Of a stretch of DNA of 64,000 bases, positions 25,172 through 37,960 are shown piece by piece. Origin of the DNA: Prinia subflava (lineage: Eukaryota; Chordata; Aves; Passeriformes; Cisticolidae); contig NC_086283.1 of the NCBI RefSeq assembly GCF_021018805.1, positions 20,012,162-20,076,161 of the forward strand, written 5' to 3'. Below the pieces are notes generated by a model, which ran no database searches, was not told the DNA's origin, and saw nothing but the letters and a program-made list of their open reading frames with translations. Every line of letters begins with the position of its first letter. Position 1 is the stretch's first letter. A program made the translations under genes and the position numbers.

Positions 25172-27310
25172 AGATTGCAACTGAAATATTGGTAAAATGG
25201 CGAAATTATTACTTCATTGCCTTCCCCGTGGTAAAAAATAAAGAAGTGTATGATTTTGTTAAGCCTTTCCTGGACTACATTCATCCAATCAACCAGACCT
25301 GACAGAACACTGAAGGTCAATATTCTGTGGTATTTTTGTTCCATGATTATTTCTTTTTTCTGTCCCCAAAGAAAATTGCTTCCATTTGGGGAGATGTCTG
25401 GAACAGTAGCAGCTCAGCATCCCCCAGTCCTTGCTTGATAAGCTTGTCTGTTAAAGGTGGATACTGACACCTTTGAATCATCTAATTTTAGAGCACTTTT
25501 TTTTTAATAACCATCACTCTTTCCCAAGGAGTACTTGTATGACATTAGAAATGTCTTAATCCTCCTTCAATAACAGGATGGAAGATAAAAATTGCTGCAG
25601 CTATCATTATTGAAAGAAATAGCATTATATTGAAAGGATAAAATGGACTTACTCTAACCTGAAAAACCACTTACAGGATGTATTTTCTGACAGCCTGCGA
25701 CTGTTTGAGGAACTTTCTCCAAGACAGTGCCTAAATCAATACCAGTTCCCTTATTGTGTCATTTGTTTTATTTTTACATCCTGTGTTTCAAGGGATTGAT
25801 TTTCATATAGGACTGTGAAAAGGGAGAGAAAAAAACTCCTAGAATTATCCAATTAATACTGTATGAACATTGTGAGATTTATACTGAACACAGTTTATTT
25901 TTAAAATTAAAGTGTGAGGAAAGGTTTTTGTTTAAAATACCTTGACAAATTCTATTTGTTTCAGATGTCTAGCACTCTGGTGTTGTCTTATCTCACCTCA
26001 TATAAATCATCTGAACTAGTCTGAGACTGTTGTCTAAGCTTCTGCTTAATATCTTATGTAGAACTGATGAAAATCTAGACGATAACTCATCCCAGAGGGT
26101 CCAAAATGAATAATCTAATGCAGGAAGAAAACTTGGCTTCTAGAAAGGTTTGTTTCCCTTCAGTAACTAGAGAAAAGACCTAAAAATACCTAAAAATATC
26201 TATCTAATAGTGAGTTGACTAGGATCAGGTCAGCTGAATGTCCCAAAGGAGTAGAAACCCCAAAGTGCACATCAAAGTTATAAACAATTGTGCCCATCCA
26301 GATATCGGTTACCTTTCACTGGAGTCAGGCAAATTTGATTAATTATAATTAATTCAACAACAGACTGAGTCCTGCAGATCATTAATAATTTCAGAACCTG
26401 CAGGAGAGCCAGATTCCTGTGCTCAGTGCTGCCTGTGACCATCCTATGTATTTAAAACCAACGGTTTATCATGGAAGAGCATAAGCACTTTTCTTTCCGG
26501 TGTGGGATTCTATAATTCCTTTGAACTCTGCTTCTGGGCTGGCTGGTTTCTCACTTTATCTGAACTCTTTAAGGCTAAAATCTGTACAGTGCTTGTGGGT
26601 TATGTCTTAAACGAACACGTTTTACATCTTCGAGGGTGTGAAGCAGCACTCAAAGAGGAGGAACTTCATGTATTATTCACCTTTTTTGCATTCTACCACG
26701 CAGTTTTAAATCAGATGCTAAATTTTGCATTAGTATTGATCATAACTTTATCATCTGTTATAAATACCCTTTCGGTTAGTTCACACTCCTTGGGCAAAGT
26801 TATGGAGAGGGGTAAGAAATGGTATTAAATTAGGTTGACTAATTTTTGTGTTGTTTGAAAGGTATATAGGATGTGATCAGTTCCCTACAGTCTCTTTAGG
26901 TGTTGAAAAAGGGTATCATATCCTCACTCTCCAGGCCTGATCCCAAGATGAAAAGGTGATATCCCATTCCAGAAAGAAGTTAATTTGCAATTATAAAAAG
27001 AAAAGCATGCACTCTATTGAAAGTTAGAAGTGTTAAATTATTGATGTTTATTTCGCTATTCTTTTTTTGCTTAAGAACTATGTGCTCTTCTGTCTTTGGT
27101 AACCCATACACATTTAACCACATTAGGATCACGAGTTTCTCTGTGGTAGTTCAAGTAATATGGCTGAAAAATGACTAACAAAAATGTCCAAACAGCCACT
27201 GCTGTTTAGGGGGAAACCTGTGGTTCTTGACTGTAAGTAAAAGACACTCATCAAGACTCCTCAGTGATTATAAATGAATGTAAATAGTTTTGCAGGATAT
27301 ACGTATACAT

Positions 27311-27347
<37 letters not shown>

Positions 27348-27356
27348 CAGAGAGAG
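27311..27356. repeat. (GA)n with (GACA)n interruptions
   Basis: A run of GA dinucleotides is followed by ACAG tetranucleotides and more GA. This is a compound microsatellite whose antisense frames read as Ser/Leu repeats. Confidence 0.9.
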
Positions 27357-29015
27357 CAAACCCATTTTGCAGAAAACTGAAGGTCTATCACAGCAGAATA
27401 ATTTTTGAAGTAGTGAAGAGGAAAAAAAACAGTTAATAAAGTTAGCCAAAAAAGATTAAAGTGTTCTCTGTCTTTTTGGAGAAAATTATAATCCTGAGTC
27501 TTTCGAAGCCTCATCCAGTTTTAACAGTGAAGATATTTTGTATTAGAGGCATTACAGGGCTCAGAGCTAGATAACATTCTCTCTATTTGAATTTGAACAT
27601 CAAATGAAACAAATCTGAGTGTGGTTTATAAGACATCAAGCAACTCAGAGAGCTGCAATTCTAAAAAATAAAGGTTATATTTTCAAGAATAAAGTATTAG
27701 GAGAAAGTCAAATCAGTTCTGAAATAACAGCCAAAAAAAACTTACATTGGAATCAGCACATCTGCAACAATATTCTCCTCCACAGGGTTTTCAATTTCCC
27801 GTGTTCAGTATGTGACCTTATAAAAATGATAACAAGATTCAGCTTCTAAAAAATATACATGCATCTTATCTGTTGTTTTCTGAAGGCAAACACAAGAATC
27901 AAGGTGTGTTAAAAAATCACAGAATGTGGTTTTGTTCAGTTGGTAACTTGAGCTAACAGGAAAATGTTCTGTTCTTGCTGAATTGTTTATGAGAAGCGAT
28001 TTTATTTTCTTTGGCTTCTGAAAAGCACAGAAACTCAGTTTGCCTAGTGATTTCTCCTAGCTACTAGAATGTGCAGTAGCTAACTTTTAATAAACTAATG
28101 GCTCCTCATAAAATTTTCTGTCAGTTTAAAAGGGCAAGAGTTAACAGATTACAACAGTTAAGGGAATTCTCCATTTCACTCATCCCATGGGTTTGTAATT
28201 CCTGTCTGCAAACCAAATATCCCTGAAATATGTGCCAAACACCATGAACCTGTGCTTGAATTCTTTCAATATTTCCAAAGCTATGTGTGGAACAAAACAT
28301 CATAGACTGTGTCATAGCACAGTGTCTCCCTTTTCTGCTTATCTTTTCAGCCAGAGATAAGAACACTCATCAGCTGAGATAAAAAAACACCTCTCCCATC
28401 TCTCTAGATACTGTAAACCTTGTTTGTGGCAGCAGTTTTGCTTTCTTTTTGCTGCAGGAGTGTTTTTCAGCTCAGTGGGAAGGCGTGTGCGTGAGAGCAG
28501 AAATAGCGAGAGCCCTCCGTGCTTTCCCTTTTCTCTGAAATCTCTACATTTGACTCCTCCCAGGCTGGAGTGGGGATGGAGATTCAGCTCAAACACAACT
28601 GGAGAACAGTTTTTAGTGAAGTCAAACCCAAAATCTGTGGCAAGAGTGCAGCCACTGCCCCTTCACTGAGTCAGGAACAGCCATGCCAATGATTTGGCGC
28701 AAACTGAGGAGACAAGTGTGCTCCAGACTCAGAGATATTTTAGGTATTTGCAGGGCAAAACTGTAATTTCCTAGGAAAATTACTTCTGAACTTTGGATGT
28801 CAAGACAGCTGCTGAACAAAGTTTTAAGGATTACAATTAAACCACATAAAAGCAGACTAAGTCACACTTTACACTCTTTAAGTTGTTTTATTTTTTTTCC
28901 TCATGAGGATTTGGGATGAACAAGGGCTTCAGCTTTTGGGTTTTTTTGCAACCCACATCATCTACCCAGTCAAGCCCACAAAAAAGAATAAGCCTAACTT
29001 ATTTTTGGTGGTTGG

Positions 29016-29037
29016 TTTTGTTTGTTTGTTTGTTTTT
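29016..29037. repeat. (TTTG)n simple repeat
   Basis: Short tetranucleotide microsatellite of about five units. Confidence 0.85.
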
Positions 29038-32000
29038 CTTGAAGGGACAAATTGTTTTAAAATTATCACTGTTTCTGTGAATATTCCATAACCAGTAAGA
29101 AACCCTTTTTAAAAAACTATAGGTCTGTTTCAATTTTGTGAAATCCCTGGCACAAGCAGATAAAGGTTTCAAACATAGTTCTGTTGCTTTTGTTGCCTAC
29201 TGTGGATATTTCTGTATTACAGCTGTAATGTGTATTATTCAGGGGTAGCAGAGTGAATTGTCCATGCTGAAGTGGGTGGTGTTTAGGAGTTTGCTGGCAT
29301 AAAGAATTGTTCCAGCTGCTTCACCTTCCATTCTCTTCCTCAATTCAAGAAAAATGCACAAAATTTGCCCTTACATGTCTTTTATCAGAGGGAAATTCTT
29401 TGGCCATTCTGTTTTTCGCATTTTATCAGCATTTTACATTCAATTTTTCCCATTAATCTTTAGTTACATTCAGCCATATCCAGCAGATCCCAAGTTCTGA
29501 GTAATCTGGGAGTGTTACTCAGGACACCATTACCCAACAGAAATTGCCTGGTTTCAAATAACATTTTTATATGTGTTTCCCTGGAATTTTTGGCCAACGT
29601 GGAAAAGAAATCAAGGTACAATTATACTCCTAATTACCTGTACCTGATTCCAAATAAAATAGAAGATAATTAGAGCAAAGGTGAGAAGAGGTGATCCCAT
29701 TTTCCCATTTGCCAAACTTGGTGCAGAATGGTGCTGAGTTTGAGAGGTGTGACTCTCAAATATAGTAAAATTCCATAATTTCAGCATTTCAGCAAAAACT
29801 GATTAACAAGTCATTTACAATTCTTGTAAATCATCAGCATTTTTAATAATGATGAAACACAAGCTGTCATATGGAAAGGTACCAAATATAACTACACAGG
29901 ACTGTGCAGGCATAGAAATACAGCTTTGATATGAGTGGTTTTTCTGACAAGACTGAGGAAGATAGAGTTTCTAAAATAATAGAAAAATAGAAAGAAAAAC
30001 AGCAAGAAAAGAAAGCAACTGTCAGGGTAAACAGATACTTCTTTAGATTAAGTTTTGCCCTACTGAACCTGGTCTGTCTACAGGCTTGTTCTGATTTTGG
30101 TTGTTGTTCTGGGGTTTAGTTTGGATTTGTTCTAACATGAAATCTGGTACATTGTAACTTGATTTTCAAGATGCTTTTAAAAATAATTTTAAAGTGATTG
30201 AGGGCACCCTGTAGGTTTATACTTTAGGCATATCCAGTTTACAGAGAGATTAATCTAGGATATTTAAAATGATGTGGTGTTGTGTACAAGAATTCAAGCT
30301 GGTTTTAAAATCACTGAGTTAGCCTTTGAGAACTCTAAACCAATAATAATCAATAATAATAGCAAAATACAATCTTTTCCTCAGAGCTTTGTACGTTTTA
30401 GGCAGGCTAACTGTAGTAATTAATATTTGGCCATGTTTTACATTGACCAAAGCTATTTGAGCTCTCCGTGGTGCTGATGGCAGCTCCAGGTTCTGATGCA
30501 GAACATTAGGCAGCTGATCAGCTGGAATGAGAGCATGGGACCTTTTGTCAGGGAACGAAGGACAAAATTAATTGAGGACATTCTCATCTTTCAGCTCATA
30601 CAGAGCTCAGCAGGAAAAAATTATTGTCTGTTCTTGTCTGTGTGGCTAAGTGAATTCCTACCTTCCCTTTCCCTGTCCAGGAGAGACACAGCTCTGGCTT
30701 ATCCTGACTATCCTGGAGTTCTGAACATTGAGGTATCCTGGAGTTCCTAATACTGTTGGAATTTTAAACACCAGTCTTATATTTTCTTTTAGAAACAAAT
30801 TCATACAAGTATCTCAACTTAAATGAGACACTTGAGTGCCAGGGGTTCCTTTCATCTGTTATTTAATATTTTACCTGTATATTTGCATGTACAATAATGT
30901 GCATATACAATATACATAGTTTTCTATAAACTCACTGTAAGACTTGCTTGATTTTCATTAAAAGAACTGTGTGGATTGGCTGACTTTCTTTATCTTCAGG
31001 CATTGCTTTCCTTAATTACTAACTCTGCCAGAAACTTCTCAGCATAGAGAAGAAGCTGTCCAGAGGTCAGCTTTAAATTGTATGCTATTTTGCAAATATC
31101 TGTGTAGGCAATTTTTTGCTTTTGAAAAAGAAATTAAAAATCCATACAGCAATATAGCTGAAGTTGATAACTTCTGACTAAAATAAAAAGGTGCTGGCTG
31201 AGGGTGAATGTAGATCAAAGAAGCTCAGGCCAAAAATCTGCACATGGACTTCAGTCTAGAATGTACAATTTATTTTCACAAAATATCCCTGTTACCCAGT
31301 TTGAGGTTTTAAAGAAATAAATAATATTGGGGTTTGTATAATATATTTCTGTTAAAAAATTACCATATTTTTATACTATCTACTTTTAAATTTTGTTTCC
31401 CATTTCTGTCCTTCTAAGTATCATTTATTTAACAAAAGAAGCTCACATAATGATCTTGGCTTTATCTTTGAAGCTGACACATCTCCTTACCATCTAATGA
31501 AACACAATATTTTCTTGATCACCCATTCTCTTTTCCCCAGCGCAGCTTGCTGCAGTTTTGTTTTATTAGAAACAAGCCAGCAACAGGACTTGCAATGCAC
31601 TCAGGAGAACTTTGGGTGATCATAACAAAAAGCAGGAGATCAGTGGGAAGTCATAGAGATTCCCTTTAAAAGACGAAGGAGTGTGCTAGCTGAGCCCCCT
31701 CCCCAAACCACAGGGGTTTGAATGAAACGAGTCCAATCCCTTCCCCTGAAGCTCAGCCCTGATCAGCAGAGCTGCCTGTGGCAGGAAGGCACTGCCTCAC
31801 AAAGAGGTCTCCAAGAGCTGCTTTTTTGGGAAGTGACAAACAGAATCTTGCTCTTGCTTCTCAAGAGATGTTCAAGGCTATGTCTTGGAATAAGAGCAGA
31901 AACAATCCCCAGAAAAAAAAGTTCAGAAAGACCTTGTGATCAGAAATTATTATGATTAGGAATGAATGTAGGATCTGGATTTAGGTTTTCTGTAAGAGAT

Positions 32001-32812
32001 CAATAATGACACCACATTTAACATCTAAGTCACCTCTCCTGTACTCTTTTAAAACAGTGTTGTGACAGGTTTTCAGGAAACTTTGCTAATTACAGGACAC
32101 AAATTGTCTTTGGATGAGGCAAAAAACAAGATTTGAACAGAGAACTCAAAATAGGGATGGATATGTCCTAGCAGTTGGTACAGCATGGTTGCTTATAATA
32201 CAAATTAATGCAAAAGACAGAATAACTGAGTGGGTAATAAAAGCAGAAGAAAGTGCTGAACTTTCTGAAAGTCTCATTGTCTATTTGATATAATTCTTTT
32301 TTTTCCTCAAAAGTCTGTTTCTTGGAATAATCTTTTCATTTTTTGTTATCTAAGTCTCATCAAATTTTTATAATTTCATTAAATTGTAGTCTCAGTCTCA
32401 CCACCACTATCTCAACTGTCTTGGATAGAAGTGCACAAATAATGTTACAGCCTTCTTAAATCCAAAGAGTCTATTTATGTGTTTTAAGAGATTCAAGGAA
32501 GGATGAGTAGAGGGGGAAAAGGAGGATCTGTGCACAGGGAAACATTCTGGTTAGGTCAGAGGTGCCCCGTTTCTCCCAGTGCTGTGATCGGTGTGTCTGT
32601 GCCTCAGTGGCCATAATTTGTGTAGTGATGAATGCAGGAACAACTGGAAGAGAACAGATGGTGCCCCTGTTCGTCTGGATTTTCTTCCAAGCAAGATTTT
32701 GTGCTCTTGTAGCAGATTGATTCTGTTCCTCATCTTTCCATCTTGAATCACATTCAACAACTCTAAGACTTGCTTTACATTTAATTTAGGGAAAGATTGT
32801 CACTATAAAAGT

Positions 32813-32831
32813 AAAAAAAAAAAAAAAAAAA
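32813..32831. repeat. poly-A tract (19 A)
   Basis: An uninterrupted A run with no retrocopy body recognised upstream. Confidence 0.9.
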
Positions 32832-33835
32832 TAACATCACAATTATTTCTGCAATCTGTTGAGTTTTTCTTATATATTTACATTAGTGTTTTAATGTTTT
32901 ACTCATCTACAGGCTTCTCACTTATATCTCTTGGTGGCAGCATGCAACTCCCAGCATCATTCATTTCTTTACTTAGTTCTGCCTGCTGTTCCAGAACTTT
33001 ATGTTCAACTGGATTGTAAATGTAGCTGAAATACAAATGCTGAAAACATTTCAGTTCAAAAGAACAGCTCTGCAGTCTGATTATTTAAAAATCTCCCCAG
33101 TCTCCTAAGTTTCAAGAACATATGGCAATTCACCCATGATTATTTTTGCTAAAAATGATTTTAATTTAATGAGTCAATGAAATTAAAGATTTCCTTTTCC
33201 AGCAGCTGGCTCTCTCAGAATTCAAGGTCAATGCACACTATTGACATAATTGCACAGCCAGTCTGTCCATGTTCTACAGGTGTCAGTCACATTGAAAATA
33301 AACACTAATTACATATTTTAATGTGTAGCAGAAGTCATATTCAAAAGCAAAATCACTGGAAGCAATGACAAGCTTATTCAAAGTCACTTTTGGGATACCA
33401 AGTCCTCCTACTTTGAGGAAAGCACATTTTCCTTATCATTACTGTATGCATCTATTTGAATGTTGTGCAGTATCTTTTTGTTCATTAATTGCTTGACATC
33501 ATTAAGACTTAAGTGATTCCTAATGATTCATAACTGAGCTTTCAGCTGGAATACATTAACAACAAGATTCAGAACTCAAATCCCAAACCCTCCAAATAGC
33601 ATTTAATTTGATAAGTCCAGGGGTTATAGTGTGAAAGGAAAACTCTAACAGCTCTAATACAATCAAAAGAAGGGAAAGAAACTAATACAGAGAAATGAGA
33701 AAACCAAGAGATTCAAACTTTACTTAGTTTAGAGTCTAAAGGTCAGAAAAGTGGTGTGATTTCTGGAGCTGATGTGCTGCCAAGTGCCTGAGAGGAAAAA
33801 AAATCCCTAAGCAACACAAACCCTGAAATTAAAGG

Positions 33836-33849
33836 AAAAAAAATTAAAA

Positions 33850-33883
<34 letters not shown>

Positions 33884-33890
33884 AAAAAAA
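33836..33890. repeat. A-rich tract with 29-A core
   Basis: AAATTAAAAAT precedes 29 consecutive A (33852-33880), followed by TTTAAAAAAA. It may be a degenerate retrotransposon tail; no element was recognised on its left. Confidence 0.9.
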
Positions 33891-35276
33891 TCCAGCATTG
33901 CTGAAGGATGGAACAGTGTTGCCCTGAGTTAGCTCTGCCATACTCAGAAGGAATTTATGGCATAAAAATATTCTTGTAGTGCAAGCCAGCTCTGTTATGT
34001 CCATATCCCTCTAATCACATCAACAGAACCAAGTTCTCCAGCAGCAGAAACTGAGGGCAAGAACAGCACGTGAAATTAAAGCCAGGGGCAAAACTCTGGG
34101 ATGGTCTGGATTTCCCTCACCTGCATATAGAAGATATCCATAATGAGAGAGAGGATTGTGCCCTCTTCTCCTCTGTGCCACTCCCCAGGAAGCTTTTAAT
34201 GGATGAAATACTTAATAGAGGCACCTATACAAAAATCCTAGGCAGCACCAACAGCTGGGTTCCCTCATTGACTTGTTTCAATAACACACAATCATCTCTC
34301 AGAGAAAAAGAAAGCACATGTCTGGATTGGACTGCACCTGTTGACCTTTTTTATGTACAGTGACACATCAATCCTTGCAAACACACAAGCCTGGAAAGCA
34401 CTTATGAGGAAATTAAAACAAAAGAGGGCGATCCAGAACCAATAAAAACAAAGAATCTAAAACTTAATAGAGATTTTTGTACTATATTTCTTTTAAAGAA
34501 AAAAAAAAGTAGTTGTTTGGTTTTTTTCCTCAGATGGTGAGATAGACTTGTTTGTAAATAAGTTGTCATTTTCAACTAGGAAAACATAAATACTGAATTT
34601 AATTGTAACAGCTGTCATTTTATCTGATACTTATCTTGTGAACCATTCTGTTCTCTCCTACAGTTGCCTATGTTTAGCCAACATGTTTCTCTTTCATGCA
34701 TTCAAAATGCATAATGTCAGAAAGGATTGATTAATACATTTTTCACATCTTTTATCAGAAAAAAAGTATGTTTTTTATTTTGGGGGTTGGGGAGTCTCAG
34801 CTTTTTGAGTGCAGAGGTTCAGTTTACTCTTTATTCTTGTATTTGAAGACCAAGATACTGATTATGATACTTTTCATCTTAGGGACTCAGAGTGGTTGGA
34901 CTGAGATTAGAATTTGGTCCCACAATATTCTCTACTGACAAATGAGTATATTAAATACTGGAACATTATTTAATTAATTGGCCTTTGCTGCTCTTTCCAT
35001 AGTTAATGTTCAGAGCCTTTGTAATAAATGGATAATACATAGTAAGGACCCGGTATTGAATTTGGCTTCAGTTTCCAAAGTACTTCCGTTTAAAATATAT
35101 ACATATAATCCAATGTATATTTTATTAATATAGGCTTTCTTTAAAAACTGGGCTTTTCAAAGGTATTATATGCTGTGTTGAGCTTCAGAGGTACTTAGAG
35201 GTCTCAGATAAATTGTGAATTATCTCTGTAGTAACACATTGAGCCTTTCCCTTGCAGAGTCTTTGATCTCAGCCAC

Positions 35277-35306
35277 TTTTTTTTCCTTTTTTTTCTTTTT
35301 TTTTTT
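35277..35306. repeat. polypyrimidine (T-rich) tract
   Basis: T runs are broken only by isolated C residues. Confidence 0.9.
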
Positions 35307-35935
35307 AACACCATGTAACCATCTGAACTTCCAGAGTCCTACAGTCTAATAAGTACTAAATTCTCCAGTTAAAGTTTTGTTAGGAAAGAGATTCCACTGA
35401 AAATCACAGCCTTTTCATATTTGTAGGATTCATGTTCCTTTAGCTGTTGTACAGTGGTTTGTATTTTGATGAGGAGGTCTGGGATAACATTTGTATTGGT
35501 AAAATTTCCTGCTTTGCAATCTCTGTCAAAACTGGAGAGGTTTCACAATGAAAGACATTTCAGGTTTAGGCAGAAGATACTATCTTTTTCCAGACCACTG
35601 CAATGACGCTTTATAGTTTAAATATAGCCATAACTGGAGCTATCCCCAAAGCCTGGGTCCTCTGTTGTTGCTGGTGGGGTTTTGTGTGGTGTTTGTTTTT
35701 TGGGTTTTTTCTCTTTGTTTGCTTCTTTCTTTTTTCTTGAATTGGTATGACTCACCTTTCTGGGTGCAAGAAATCTTGATGTGTGTGGTGTCCCCAGCAC
35801 ATTCAATTGACTCCTACAAAATGTCTTTCCTAAGATTTTGTGATGTAAATTCAGAACATCACAAATATGTTCTGAGCCTGGCAGAGCTCCAGAAGTGTTA
35901 AGGCAGCACTCTCAGCCACGGGGTGGAGACTCCTG

Positions 35936-36008
35936 AGGCTGTCCTGAGCAGGGTCAGGGGATGGACTTTGATCCTATTGGGCCCCTTCCAGCTTGGGGTG
36001 TTCTATGA
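35936..36008 (+). mobile_element. CR1 LINE 3'-end fragment, sense
   Basis: The text GGCTGTCCTGAGCAGGG, then GGATGGACTTTGATCC, then CCCCTTCCAGCTTGGGGTGT and TTCTATGA, follows the order of the CR1 3' untranslated region up to its terminal TTCTATGA unit. Only about 70 bases are recognisable and the left edge is diffuse. It is a short, heavily 5'-truncated copy without coding capacity. Confidence 0.75.
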
Positions 36009-37536
36009 AAATACCTGGTGGCTCTGGCTGCCGTGGCAGGAATGGCCTCATCTGGGTTTTGGTGCGCTGCAAGGAGTAAGGGTTTGTTAGGCCAAGGGAT
36101 GCAGAGGGCCTTGGCTTTGCCCCCTGCGATCCTCGGGGGTCTGTGCCTGCCTGTCTCCAGAGCAGCCTGAGCACAGGCTCTCATCCTGCAGAGTGATTGA
36201 TCAGAGGATTAGGATCAGTAGTACAGTGAGGCAGCTTGGGGAAATATGCACAAATGGTACCACAGGTCTGAGGTTCACCTCAATCTACCTGGAGCATCCA
36301 CTGCCCCCATATAAGCTTTGCAAATGCCATCGATGGGATTGTGACAGACCAGTTCCTCCTGGCTCATTCTTATCTAGGTAGGGTCAAGCAGACTTTATCC
36401 CCTCATTAAAAAAACCTTCTACTAAAACATGGGAGAGTAATTAAATATGCAGTACAGATTCCATAAATCTTTTTTCTTTAGAAAATGCAGATTTTATTTA
36501 TTAGGAGCACAGCCCTCTGTTCCGTATGTGCACCCAGCAGGAGTCTGTACCACATCAGGGGCTGGAGTGTAATTTTGTATTGCAAAGTAATTTAAGCAGG
36601 GACACAGAATTTCGTAGTTTCACACTTACAAAGGCAGCTAACAGCCTTGCAAAAGAATCTCATTGGCAAAACAATTGATTTCTAACTTCTGGAGCAAAGA
36701 ACCTTCGCTGCCTAGATCATGTACAATAAAACTGACATCTGAGGGTAGAGCAAAAATATGCTCAGCTTTCCTAATCCCTTGGAGGCTTGTGAAATTACTG
36801 TCTGAAAACTATAATGAGAATGAGATAATTTGTGACATTTCCCTCTGCTGTTAGAAGGTATTGATTTTATGACATTTTCATTTCTTATTATGTATTATGA
36901 GCATAAGATACCCGAATGTTAATATCAGATGCACAGAATAAACAAGGATGGTGCCAGGTAGCACTTTATTTATTTCAATTATTTTTCAGTTTTATGCTGT
37001 AGCTATTTTACCAAATCCCTGCAGGCTGTTAGCAGATAAACAATCATTCCTAAGCTCTGAGAATTCAGAATTAGAGGAGGCAGCCCATACATAAACTTAT
37101 TTCTCCCATGAAGTCTACCAGCCAAGTAAGATAACTTATCATCACCATGCTGAGTTTTGACCTCCCCTGTTTTATGTAAGATGTTCAATCTTTCAGCCAC
37201 ATTGTCTGTCTAATTTAGACTGTTAACGCCTTGGGGTTGTTGTCATCTTTCTCCTCACACGGGAGAGACCTGCTGAAAATATTAATGCACTCACAGCAGA
37301 TCCAACAGTGTCACTTGTATTCAGCCCTGCTGCATCTTATTGTCAGGGCTTTGTGAAGGGTAAATCCCCTCTCTTAGTGGTAAAACCACCAGGACAAGCT
37401 TATGGAGAATCTGTCTCATCAGGACTCTCCTGGAATACTTCAAGCTTTGTTTGACCTCCTAGCTGTAGAATAAAGCAGCTTTGCTCACAGCTGTCTGGAA
37501 TCACTGAAAATATATATATTTGAGTTTCTGGAGTGA
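36009..37536. other. non-coding sequence, nothing recognised
   Basis: Moderately GC-rich up to about 36190, then AT-rich. No element or exon-like interval was seen. Confidence 0.5.
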
Positions 37537-37583
37537 TCTCTGTGTATCTCCTCTCTTAAAAACAGAGAAGAGATACATAGAGA
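37537..37583. repeat. 20-bp-arm imperfect inverted repeat (hairpin)
   Basis: The arm TCTCTGTGTATCTCCTCTCT (37537-37556) pairs with AGAGAAGAGATACATAGAGA (37564-37583) at 18 of 20 positions. On RNA the two mismatches would be G-U or A-C type depending on strand. The loop is seven bases (TAAAAAC). The stem is mostly pyrimidine on one strand and purine on the other. It does not resemble a microRNA I know, and the stem is shorter than a usual microRNA precursor. Confidence 0.8.
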
Positions 37584-37879
37584 CACAGATACACAGAGGG
37601 ACGTTCATCTCCCTCTATCCATCATGTCAATGATGAGCTACACCCAAAGAGTGACTGTGCAGATCAAGGAGTACTGGCAAAAACCTTGGGAGTTTGAACT
37701 GACTTTTGCCAAAAGGAGAGACAGGTAATGAATTAAATTCCCACAGAGAAGTGCCCTGTCCAGACTCAGCCATGGCAGTACAGTTGTGCTCTAAACAAAT
37801 GCATGGCAGTAGGATTCTCACCATACCCAAGGTGCTACAGAACCCTGGTTTGGTGCCAGCAGTCTGCACATAAGAGAAG
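37584..37879. other. non-coding sequence between the hairpin and the CR1 fragment
   Basis: No known element was recognised. Part of it could be eroded CR1 body, given the fragment that follows. Confidence 0.45.
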
Positions 37880-37960
37880 CATCTCCAGCATCTGTGTTTA
37901 AGGCCAGCTTGGAGGGAGCTCTGGGCACCTTGCTCTGGCGGAAGGTGCCCCTGCTCACAG
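37880..37960 (+). mobile_element. CR1 LINE fragment, sense
   Basis: The run GTGTTTAAGGCCAGCTTGGA, then GGGAGCTCTGGGCACCTTGC, then TCTGGCGGAAGGTGCCCCTG matches the CR1 3' region in the usual order (GTGTTCAAGGCCAGGTTGGA..., AACCTG..., GGAAGGTGTCCCTG...). The terminal segment with the TTCTATGA units is missing, so the copy is truncated at both ends. Confidence 0.75.

Larger units (their letters stand above)
24548..35935. other. long AT-rich non-coding stretch with scattered simple repeats
   Basis: No transposon family, RNA gene or gene-like frame was recognised across about 11 kb. The longest open frames (26502-26828, 108 codons; 34070-34363, 97 codons) show no known domain, signal peptide with a following domain, or consensus splice context. 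Simple repeats inside it are listed separately. Confidence 0.5.

Noticed and set aside
26502..26828. 108-codon plus-strand frame with a hydrophobic middle
   Set aside because: The hydrophobic residues come from T-rich DNA. No family resemblance or splice signals were seen.
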